Source of the DNA: CADCVW01 sp964251385 | Lineage (GTDB): Bacteria > Pseudomonadota > Alphaproteobacteria > Sphingomonadales > Sphingomonadaceae | Direction: 5' to 3' | DNA: 64,000 bases | Assembly: GCA_964251385.1 (NCBI GenBank) | Contig: CAXUJK010000006.1 | Location: forward strand, 1 to 64,000 | In this document: piece by piece, positions 1 through 6,927 of the stretch | Numbering within the stretch: the stretch's first letter is position 1 | How the letters are laid out: each line of letters starts with the position of its first letter | Made by a program: the position numbers and the translations under genes | The notes under the pieces: model-generated | What the model saw: the letters and a program-made list of their open reading frames with translations, nothing else | Database searches by the model: none | Told to the model about the DNA's origin: nothing

Positions 1-374
1 TCTTCACGTTCGACAACCGCGCGCTGACTACGCACGGTTACCGGTTGCTCCACATTCTCTGTGGAGGTCTTGCGATGCAGGCGGATCTCTTCGGTTACGA
101 CGAGCGCCTTGCGAACATACAGAACTTCTTCGACCACGGGGATGATCAGCGTGTCGCCCTCCGTGCGGGGCAGCGGAATCGCCGACACCTCGACATCGAT
201 GGGGACGCGCTCGATCTCGACGGCGGTGCGCGTCAGCGCCTCGCGCACCATCTGCTGGTGCTCATCGACGACGGTACGGACACGCACGCGGCCGGTCTCG
301 ACTTCGCGCTTGGACGTGACGATCGTCTCTTCCGCGAGCGGAATGACGACGGTCTCTTCACGCGTGTCCGTCAT
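1..374 (-). CDS. DUF2382 (YsnF/AvaK) domain protein, partial
   Basis: The reading frame starts at an ATG whose complement is at 372-374 and stays open to the left edge, so only the first ~124 codons are visible and the C-terminus lies outside the window. The translation is rich in Glu, Val and Arg, with a repeating amphipathic pattern (start MTDTREETVVIPLAEETIV; later IIPVVEEVLYVRKALVVTEE). This is the look of the DUF2382 domain found in YsnF/AvaK-type stress proteins, often next to a PRC-barrel. No biochemical activity is established for the family; it is linked to general stress in alphaproteobacteria and in Deinococcus-type bacteria. The gene is divergent from the DUF262 gene at 602. The 227-base gap between them holds an AT-rich stretch near 450-460 that could carry promoters, but I cannot define them. 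The family call is fairly sure; the role is not. Confidence 0.7.
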   Translation of the reverse strand, partial: MTDTREETVVIPLAEETIVTSKREVETGRVRVRTVVDEHQQMVREALTRTAVEIERVPIDVEVSAIPLPRTEGDTLIIPVVEEVLYVRKALVVTEEIRLHRKTSTENVEQPVTVRSQRAVVERE

Positions 375-601
375 CGATACCCCGGCAAGCCATTGTGCCG
401 GTTAAATCTTTCTTCGCGCCGATCGTTCCGCCTCCGAACCCGTGGCGGATTAAAATATGTTCGAAACGAGGCAGGCGCGGGCCAGGACGTTTGCTGCCTC
501 CGCTTGAAAGGCGAGGTCGTTCGACGTGCTTCGCTCTTGCCTAGTCCGACGGAACACCGGACTGTGCGCGGGCGAACGGCTCAGTCTTTAGGCGAGGTAC
601 G

Positions 602-2944
602 ATGTCGGCTCTTTTTTCCACGCTCAGCTTCCAGCTCGGGCAACTGGTCACGATGATCGACGACGGATCGATCGGATTGCCGGAGATCCAGCGACCCTTC
701 GTCTGGAAGAAGACCAAGGTCCGCGACCTTTTCGACTCGATGTACCGTGGATTTCCGGTCGGCTACTTCCTCTTCTGGAGGAACGCGAGCGCGGGCGCGC
801 GCCAGATCGGCGTCGCCGCGCACCAGCTCCCGACCGAGCGCATGATCGTGGACGGGCAGCAGCGGCTGACCTCACTGTACGCGGTGCTGAAGGGCGTATC
901 TGTCATCGACGAGGATTACCGCACGACGCGCATCGAGATCGCCTTCAACCCGCTCGAAGCCACCTTCGCGGTCACGTCGCCGGCGCATCGACGCAGCGCG
1001 CACTGGATACCGGATATATCCGTTCTCTGGGATGAGAAGGTCGGGCTTTTCTCGCTGGTCGGCGCATTCATCGAGCGGCTGCGCAAGGAGTTGGACGTCA
1101 CGCCCGAGCAACAGCGCACGATCGAGAACAACGTCCAGCAGCTCTACAAGCTCAACAGCTACGGCTTCACCGCGATCGAGCTTTCGGCGGACACCGAAGC
1201 GGAGGCCGTGTCCGACATCTTCGTGCGGATCAACTCCGCCGGCGTCGAGCTCAACCAGGCCGACTTCATCCTTACCCTGATGTCCGTGTACTGGGACGAA
1301 GGGCGGCGCGAGCTGGAGGCTTTCTGCCGATCGGCCAAGCTGCCAGATCCCGGCAAGCCGTCGCCGTTCAACCACTTCCTCGACCCCTCTCCGGCCGAGC
1401 TGCTGCGCGTCGCGGTGGGTTACGGCTTTCGGCGCGGCCGGCTCAAGTCGGTGTACAACCTGTTGCGGGGCAAGGAAGTCGACGACGACGGCGTCGCGGT
1501 AGGGGCGAAGAACTTCGACATCCTGAAGACGGCGCAGGCGCAGGTCCTGAACCTGTCCAACTGGCACCAGTTCCTGCACGCGGTCATGCTGGCGGGCTTC
1601 CGCTCCGGTCGACTGATCACGTCGACCAACACGCTGCTCTACTCCTACGTCATGTTCCTGATCGGCAAGAACCAGTACCAGGTTCCCCTTGCCAAGCTCA
1701 AGCGTGTGATCGCGCGCTGGACCTTCATGTCGGCGCTGACGTCCCGCTACACCGGGTCGTATGAGTCGCAGATCGAGTCCGACCTCGATCGCCTGAAAGC
1801 GGTCGGCGACGCGGACGCGTTCGTCGAGATGCTGGAAAGGATAATCGCCGAGAATCTGACGGACGACTACTGGAGCATCACGCTTCCAAGTCAGCTCGAG
1901 ACGACGGCGGCGCGCAGTCCGACGCTGTACGCGTACTACGCGGCGCTCGCATTGCAGCGCGCGCGCGTCCTTTTCTCGCCGATGAGCGTTGCCGACCTGC
2001 TCGACCCGTCCGTGCGCGGCGACCGGCTGGCGGTCGAGCGGCACCATCTGTTCCCGGTCGCATATCTTAAGGCGAACGGCATCGAGGCGACGCGCGACAT
2101 CGATCAGATCGCCAATTTCGCGCTTGTCGAATGGCCCGACAACGCCAGCATCGGCGCCAAGCCGCCAGGCGATTACGCACCGGCCATGCTCGCCGCGATG
2201 ACCGCCCCCGAACGCGAGCGGCAGTCCTTCTGGCATGCCTTGCCGAACGGCTGGACCGACATGGCCTACCCCGACTTCCTGGCCGCGCGTCGCAAGCTCC
2301 TCGCGCAGGTCGTCCGCGAAGGGTTCGGGCGGATCGGCAATGCCGAGCCGGAGGTCGCCGAAGCAGCGCCCAGCAGTCTCGCCAAGATGATCGCGGACGG
2401 CGAAAGCGCCGCCGTCGAGTTCAAGTCGACCGCGCGTTGGAGCCTCAAGGACGGTAAGGTCCATGAAGGCGTCGAGTTCGCGATCGCGCGCACAGTGGCC
2501 GGGTTCCTCAACACGAGCGGCGGGACCTTGGTCATCGGCGTCGCGGACGATGGCGCGATCGTCGGGTTGGACTACGACTATGCGACGTTGCGCAAGAAGG
2601 ATCGCGACGGCTTCGAGTCGTACCTTACCGACATGCTGGCGAACGCCTTGGGCAAGAACGCGCTCATGTGGGTCGACGTCGCGTTCGAAACGATCGACGG
2701 CCGCGACGTCGCGCGCGTGACGATCAAGCGTTCGCCGAGCATCGTGTTCGCCAACGCGCGCGGTCCGAGGCTGGACGAGGTGTTCGTGCGCTTCGGCAAC
2801 TCGACGCGCAAACTCACCCCCGCCGAGATGCTGCAGTACATGGCCGACTGGCAGAAGCAGCCGAAGCCCGGCGACACCTCGCAACATAATTTCGAGGACG
2901 ACGCACCGACGGTGGTGGAGCAGGACGAGTTCCTTCCCGCATAA
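602..2944 (+). CDS. DUF262 - HNH-like - AlbA_2 fusion protein, candidate restriction/defence nuclease
   Basis: The protein has 780 residues and three recognisable parts. Residues ~10-240 are a DUF262 (GmrSD/ParB-like) domain with the signatures GLPEIQRPFVW (25-35) and DGQQRLTSL (84-92), the motif needed for NTP-stimulated DNA cleavage in GmrSD-type enzymes. Around 475-525 there is an HNH-like motif: VERHHLFP with H481/H482, then N505 and N514, resembling the DUF1524 partner of GmrS. Residues ~590-730 form an AlbA_2 (Schlafen-AlbA-2) nucleic-acid-binding domain with EFKST at 606-610 and a TSGGTLVIGV-type strand. DUF262/DUF1524 proteins include type IV restriction enzymes that cut modified phage DNA; joining one to AlbA_2 is less usual. 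Base composition matches the neighbours. The gene stands alone, and its stop lies 3 bases before the 3' end of rnpB on the opposite strand. A defence role is inference from domains only. Confidence 0.85.
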   Translation: MSALFSTLSFQLGQLVTMIDDGSIGLPEIQRPFVWKKTKVRDLFDSMYRGFPVGYFLFWRNASAGARQIGVAAHQLPTERMIVDGQQRLTSLYAVLKGVSVIDEDYRTTRIEIAFNPLEATFAVTSPAHRRSAHWIPDISVLWDEKVGLFSLVGAFIERLRKELDVTPEQQRTIENNVQQLYKLNSYGFTAIELSADTEAEAVSDIFVRINSAGVELNQADFILTLMSVYWDEGRRELEAFCRSAKLPDPGKPSPFNHFLDPSPAELLRVAVGYGFRRGRLKSVYNLLRGKEVDDDGVAVGAKNFDILKTAQAQVLNLSNWHQFLHAVMLAGFRSGRLITSTNTLLYSYVMFLIGKNQYQVPLAKLKRVIARWTFMSALTSRYTGSYESQIESDLDRLKAVGDADAFVEMLERIIAENLTDDYWSITLPSQLETTAARSPTLYAYYAALALQRARVLFSPMSVADLLDPSVRGDRLAVERHHLFPVAYLKANGIEATRDIDQIANFALVEWPDNASIGAKPPGDYAPAMLAAMTAPERERQSFWHALPNGWTDMAYPDFLAARRKLLAQVVREGFGRIGNAEPEVAEAAPSSLAKMIADGESAAVEFKSTARWSLKDGKVHEGVEFAIARTVAGFLNTSGGTLVIGVADDGAIVGLDYDYATLRKKDRDGFESYLTDMLANALGKNALMWVDVAFETIDGRDVARVTIKRSPSIVFANARGPRLDEVFVRFGNSTRKLTPAEMLQYMADWQKQPKPGDTSQHNFEDDAPTVVEQDEFLPA

Positions 2945-2947
2945 GGT

Positions 2948-3362
2948 GCCAGAGGGTCTGTAAGCCGGGTTCTGTCCCGCGGATCGCTCCGCGTGTGCGG
3001 CCATTCATCTAAGGACCACGGTTGCCCGCGGTCTCAAGCAACCAACCCGGGCGACGAGCCGAAACCAAGCCCGTATGCCGCCCCTATTCGGTCTTGCTCC
3101 CGGTGGGGTTTGCCTTGGCCGTCTCCGTTGCCGGATCCGCGGTGCGCTCTTGCCGCACCGTTTCGCCCTTGCCTGCCCTAAAGCGCGGCGGTCTGTTTTC
3201 TGTGGCACTGTCCCTGGGGTCGCCCCCGCCGGGTGTTACCCGGCACCGTGTTCTCGTGGAGCCCGGACTTTCCTCCCTCCTAGGCCGAGGCTTCGGCGGT
3301 AAACTCGCAAGCTTGCCCGCCGTATCTTTCGCGAAGGAGGGCGGCCGCCCGACCCTCTGGCT
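2948..3362 (-). ncRNA. rnpB: RNase P RNA (rnpB), bacterial type A
   Basis: Read on the minus strand, this ~415-base segment carries the hallmark of the RNase P RNA: GAGGAAAGTCCGGGCTCC near the 5' side (plus-strand positions about 3258-3275) and ACAGAACCCGGCTTACAG near the 3' end (about 2956-2973). The termini pair: GCCAGAGGGTC at 3362-3352 is complementary to GACCCTCTGGC at 2958-2948, forming helix P1, and these fix the ends. The RNA is the catalytic subunit of RNase P, which removes 5' leaders from tRNA precursors. The 5' end touches the stop codon of the upstream amidase gene, and the 3' end is 3 bases from the stop of the convergent DUF262 gene, so both flanks are unusually tight. Long open frames that cross it on the plus strand are artefacts. 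Confidence 0.95.
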
Positions 3363-4074
3363 AGGCGGGCCTAGCGGAAGTCCGCTCGCGATCCAAGAGC
3401 AGCGACAGCAGAACCGCGCGCGTTTGGCCGTCGATGATCCCGTCGATGTTGGTAGGGATGAAGCGCCGCTGGAACGCGCGCACCGCGGCCGGGCCGTCGG
3501 ACACGTCGTAGCCGTAGCGGTGCAGCGCCTGCAGGAACCCTCCGTCCGTCCAGTGCGGGTCCATCGTCGCCCGCGCCGGCCGTCGAACGGCGAGCCCGCG
3601 CAGCGCCAGCATGTCCCAAGGGAACAGCTCGCCCGGATCGACTTTTCGCGCGGGCGCGATGTCCGAATGGCCGACGACGTTGGCGGGCTCGATCCCGTGC
3701 CGCGCGACGATGCCCGCGACGAGCGGGACGAGCGCGTTCATCTGCGCCGCGGGAAACGGGCGGTAGCCGAATTCTACACCCGGATTGACGATCTCGATGC
3801 CGACGCTCGCCGAATTGATGTCTTCCGGGATGTTCCGCCACGCCGACCGTCCCGCGTGCCAAGCGCGCTTGGCCTCGTCGACGAGCAGCACGACTTGACC
3901 GTCCTCCGCGACGACGTAGTGCGACGACACCTTCGACACCGGATTGCGCAGCCACGCGATCGCTTCCGCCGCGTCCGGCATCCCCGTGTAGTGCAGCACG
4001 AGGATCGACACGGGCGCGGCGCGCTCGTCGAAGTTGGGCGACGGGCTGGAGATGATCTCGTCCATGTGGTCCAT
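3361..4074 (-). CDS. N-acetylmuramoyl-L-alanine amidase (Amidase_2 + peptidoglycan-binding)
   Basis: The product is ~237 aa from the ATG at 4074 (MDHMDEIISSP); a TTG at 4101, 3 bases after the cheR stop, is an alternative. The N-terminal two thirds form an amidase_2 / AmpD-like domain: LVLHYTGM with the first zinc His, SSHYVVAEDG, then WHAGRSAWR and the second-His motif VVGHSDIAPARKVDPG ending in the catalytic Lys and Asp. The C-terminal ~60 residues (ALHRYGYDV, AVRAFQRRFIP, IDGIIDGQTRAVL) are a peptidoglycan-binding type 1 repeat. It should cleave the amide bond between MurNAc and the stem peptide during wall recycling or turnover (AmiD/AmpD group). No clear signal peptide is visible, so its compartment is uncertain. 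It follows cheR in the same direction and its stop overlaps the rnpB 5' end. Confidence 0.9.
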   Translation of the reverse strand: MDHMDEIISSPSPNFDERAAPVSILVLHYTGMPDAAEAIAWLRNPVSKVSSHYVVAEDGQVVLLVDEAKRAWHAGRSAWRNIPEDINSASVGIEIVNPGVEFGYRPFPAAQMNALVPLVAGIVARHGIEPANVVGHSDIAPARKVDPGELFPWDMLALRGLAVRRPARATMDPHWTDGGFLQALHRYGYDVSDGPAAVRAFQRRFIPTNIDGIIDGQTRAVLLSLLLDRERTSARPA

Positions 4075-4104
4075 GCGTCCCGAGATTGGCGCGAAGGTCA
4101 AGCG

Positions 4105-4968
4105 CTAACGTGCGTTAACGGCGATCGGCAACGGCATCGGAGCCGCGGCACCCGGCGACGCGCGGTACAGTCCCCGCGCTTGCGGATCGGCGACGAAGCG
4201 GTCGGTCTGGCCGATCACCGTCTCCCCCGCGCCCAGCATCAGCATGCCGTCGGGTGCGATGCCTTCCGCCAGTCGCGCGAAGGCCGCGCGCCGCATGTCG
4301 GCGGTGAAATACAACAGCAGGTTGCGGCACAACACGATGTCGAATCGTCCCGGCCGTGGCGGCCTGTCGAGGACCGAGCCAACGAAGAAACGCACGTTCC
4401 GCTTCAGCGGCGCGGCGATGCGCCACTCGTCGCAGTCCGCCTCGAACCAGCGGACCATCTGTACCACGGGCAGCCCGCGTTGCACCTCGAATTGCGAATA
4501 GACGCCGGCGCGCGCGCGCCCGATCGCCGAACCGGATACATCGGTGCCGACGATGTCGATCGTCCAACCCGCCCACTGCGCCTGCTTTTCCGCGAACATC
4601 ATGGCGAGCGAATACGCCTCCTGCCCCGTCGACACGCCCGCGCACCAGATCGACAACCGCCGCTCCTTTGCGCGCGTCGCCTGAAACGCGGGCAACACGC
4701 TTTGCGCCAGCAGGTCGAACGGGGCGCGATCGCGGAAGAAATAGGTCTCGTTGTTGAGCAAAGCGTCGACGACTTCGTCCGCCAGCGCCGGGTCGCGCCG
4801 CGACACCAGTGCCGTGATCAGCCCGTCGAGCGTGTCGATGCCGTGCCCCCGCATCACGCTCTTGAGCGCGGTCTCGATCCGCCACCTGCGGCTCATCGTA
4901 AGCTGCTGGCCCGTGCGCGCCTCGAGCAGCCCGGCCAGGATCCGGGATGCGCCCTCGCTTACTTCCAC
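4105..4968 (-). CDS. cheR: CheR, chemoreceptor glutamate methyltransferase
   Basis: The product is 287 aa from a GTG at 4968 that overlaps the cheB stop codon by 10 bases, which indicates translational coupling. It has the CheR N-terminal helical domain (ALKSVMRGHGIDTLDGL) and the SAM-binding methyltransferase domain: ETYFFRD, the glycine-rich IWCAGVSTGQEAYSLAM, IVGTDVSGSAIGRARAGVYS, and FDIVLCRNLLLYF. The enzyme methylates receptor glutamates using S-adenosylmethionine, and CheB reverses this. The usual CheR ATG is absent; the GTG is supported by its position and by the family-like start of the helical domain. It is the last che gene of the operon; the amidase gene follows within 30 bases. 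Confidence 0.95.
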   Translation of the reverse strand: MEVSEGASRILAGLLEARTGQQLTMSRRWRIETALKSVMRGHGIDTLDGLITALVSRRDPALADEVVDALLNNETYFFRDRAPFDLLAQSVLPAFQATRAKERRLSIWCAGVSTGQEAYSLAMMFAEKQAQWAGWTIDIVGTDVSGSAIGRARAGVYSQFEVQRGLPVVQMVRWFEADCDEWRIAAPLKRNVRFFVGSVLDRPPRPGRFDIVLCRNLLLYFTADMRRAAFARLAEGIAPDGMLMLGAGETVIGQTDRFVADPQARGLYRASPGAAAPMPLPIAVNAR

Positions 4969-6068
4969 GCGGCACCGCCCGTGCGCGATCCGATGCGGCG
5001 CGCGATGCCTTCGGGGTCGAGCACCGCCGATGCATGCCCGGCCTCCGCGACGCTGCGCGGCATGCCCCACACGGCCGAGCTCGCCGGATCCTGCACCAGC
5101 ACGGACGCGCCCGCCTCCGCCAGTCGCGCGGCGCCTATCGATCCGTCCCGTCCCATGCCCGTCAGCACGACCGCACACGCGCCCGCGCCGAAATGTTCGG
5201 CGACGGACAGGAACATCGGGTCCACGGCGGGCATCGAACCGCCGCTCGGGCCGCTGGAATCGATGTCGACGCGTAAGGTACCCTCGACCTCCCGCAGGCG
5301 CAGGTGGCCGTCGCCCGGCGCGATCAGGATGCGGTCGGCGACGAGCGCGTCGCCGTCGGCGGCGACGGCCGCGTCCCGGCCGGTCAGCGTCGCCAGCTGG
5401 CGCGCGAAGAAGGGCATGAAAACCGCCGGCAGATGTTGCGTCACGAGCACGGGCACGCCGATGTGCGCGGGAAGCGCGGCGAACAGCCGGCCGAGCGCGT
5501 GCAGCCCGCCCGTCGACGCGCCGACCGCCACGCACCGGACGGGCTGCGACGACATGGGGCGCAGGGCGATGCCGTCCAGCCGCGGGTCCGCCGCCGTGGC
5601 CGGCATGCGCGCGTCCTCGCGGCGGGCATGGCCGATCGTGCGCATCTTGGAGATCAGCAGTTGCGCGAAGCCGCCGTGCGGGCGTCCGCCTCCGGGCTTG
5701 GGAAGCGTGTCCGCCGCCCCCAGCGCGAGCGCCTGCACAGCCGCCGCCGCGCCGGCTTCCGCGATCGACGACACGATCAGCACGCGCGCGCCGCGCCCGA
5801 TGCGCAGGATGTGCGGCAGCGCGGTCAGCCCGTCCGTTCCCGGCATCTCGACGTCCAGCGTGACGATGTCGACCAGCGTCGTCCGGAGCGCGGCGACCGC
5901 CTGGTCCGCGTTGGAAGCCTGGACCACGACCTCGAAATCGTCGTCGGCCGCGATCACGCGCGACAGCACGGCGCGCGCGACCATCGAGTCGTCGACGATC
6001 ATGACACGGATCGGCCTTTGCTTGGCCGTGCGGCCCGGTCGAGGGACCAGCGCCGTGGCCGCCGTCAC
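4959..6068 (-). CDS. cheB: CheB, receptor methylesterase/deamidase response regulator
   Basis: The product is 369 aa from a GTG at 6068 that overlaps the cheY stop as GTGA. The N-terminal receiver domain shows the acidic pair D26-D27 in IVDDS and the phosphoacceptor D72 in LDVEMPG. After a linker, the CheB methylesterase domain begins near residue 180 with VAVGASTGG (catalytic Ser), TQHLPAVFMPFFA (catalytic His) and LTGMGRDGSIGA (catalytic Asp). Phosphorylated CheB removes methyl groups from chemoreceptors and so resets the array. Order and overlaps with cheY and cheR show one operon. No key residue is missing. Confidence 0.96.
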   Translation of the reverse strand: MTAATALVPRPGRTAKQRPIRVMIVDDSMVARAVLSRVIAADDDFEVVVQASNADQAVAALRTTLVDIVTLDVEMPGTDGLTALPHILRIGRGARVLIVSSIAEAGAAAAVQALALGAADTLPKPGGGRPHGGFAQLLISKMRTIGHARREDARMPATAADPRLDGIALRPMSSQPVRCVAVGASTGGLHALGRLFAALPAHIGVPVLVTQHLPAVFMPFFARQLATLTGRDAAVAADGDALVADRILIAPGDGHLRLREVEGTLRVDIDSSGPSGGSMPAVDPMFLSVAEHFGAGACAVVLTGMGRDGSIGAARLAEAGASVLVQDPASSAVWGMPRSVAEAGHASAVLDPEGIARRIGSRTGGAAWK

Positions 6069-6430
6069 GCCACCCCGACGATCTGCAGCTTGCTGTGCAG
6101 CGTCTCCCGGTCGAACGGCTTCATGACATACTCGTCCGCGCCCGCGTCGATCGCCGCGCGGATGTGCGCCATGTCGTTCTCCGTCGTGCAGAACACGACC
6201 TTGGGCTGATTGTCCCGTCCGGACGCACGCAACGCGGTCAGGAACTCCATTCCGCTCATCACGGGCATGTTCCAGTCGAGCAGGACGACGTCGGGCATGC
6301 TCGCCTCGCACGCGGTCATCGCCTCCGCGCCATCGCCCGCTTCGGCGACGTTGAAGTCGAGCGTTTCGAGGATGTGGCGGGCGACCTTGCGGATCACCTT
6401 GGAATCATCGACGACGAGGCAGGTTTTCAT
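6065..6430 (-). CDS. cheY: CheY-type single-domain response regulator
   Basis: The product is 121 aa and consists of a receiver domain only, starting MKTCLVVDDSKVIR. D8 and D9 form the metal site, D52 in LLDWNMPVMSG is the phosphoacceptor, a Thr at 82-83 and K104 in KPFD complete the active site. It should carry the signal from CheA; in the canonical scheme it binds the flagellar switch, but no flagellar gene is in the window, so the target could instead be pili or a ChpT-linked pathway. It lies between cheW (68-base gap) and cheB (4-base overlap). Confidence 0.95.
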   Translation of the reverse strand: MKTCLVVDDSKVIRKVARHILETLDFNVAEAGDGAEAMTACEASMPDVVLLDWNMPVMSGMEFLTALRASGRDNQPKVVFCTTENDMAHIRAAIDAGADEYVMKPFDRETLHSKLQIVGVA

Positions 6431-6498
6431 GAGGTCGGGATCTCGTTGGGTTGTTGCGAGGCTAGGCCGAAAAGATGGAGAAGGGTTTAAGCGCAAGC

Positions 6499-6927
6499 TT
6501 ACGCGGCGGCGGCTTGCGGACCCGCGATCAGCGCGGCGACGTCGATCAGCAGCAGCATCGCGCCGTCCGCCTCGATCGTGCCGGCCGCGACGCGCGCCCA
6601 CCCGTCCTTCAAGGGCGTCCGCGTCGCGTCCGTCTCGGCGGTCGCCTCCACGACGTCGTCGACGCTGTCCACGGTCAGTGCGTAGTGATGCCCGTCGAGC
6701 TCGACGACGACGGCCTCGCGGCTGTCGCTCCCCGGACGCGGCAGGCCGATCGCGGCGTAGGTGTCGATCACGGTCAGCACGCGGCTACGAAGGGCGGCGA
6801 GCCCCGCGATGTGCGGCGCGGCGCGCGGCACCGGCGCGATCTCGTCGAGCTCGACGACGGACGACACGGCGTCCGCGCGGATCGCCACCGCGTGGCCGGC
6901 GACGCGGACGATGAGGACGAGGCTCAT
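6499..6927 (-). CDS. cheW: CheW, chemotaxis coupling protein
   Basis: The product is 142 aa, one CheW (SH3-like) domain. Visible signatures are the early strand pair (VLIVRVAGHAVAIRADAV), VVELDEIAPVP, HIAGLAALRSRVLTVID, and a C-terminal MLLLIDVAALI. CheW bridges chemoreceptors and CheA in the signalling array at the membrane. The start ATG overlaps the cheA stop by 4 bases (ATGA). The length is slightly short for CheW but all core strands are present. Confidence 0.93.
   Translation of the reverse strand: MSLVLIVRVAGHAVAIRADAVSSVVELDEIAPVPRAAPHIAGLAALRSRVLTVIDTYAAIGLPRPGSDSREAVVVELDGHHYALTVDSVDDVVEATAETDATRTPLKDGWARVAAGTIEADGAMLLLIDVAALIAGPQAAAA

Noticed and set aside
872..3004. A 710-codon open frame antisense to the DUF262 gene
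   Set aside because: Arg/His-rich antisense artefact; the plus-strand frame carries clear DUF262 and AlbA_2 motifs.
3022..6126. A 1034-codon open frame on the plus strand
   Set aside because: It runs through rnpB and antisense to the amidase, cheR and cheB. Its product is Arg/Pro/Ser-rich with no family pattern, as expected for an antisense frame in high-GC DNA.
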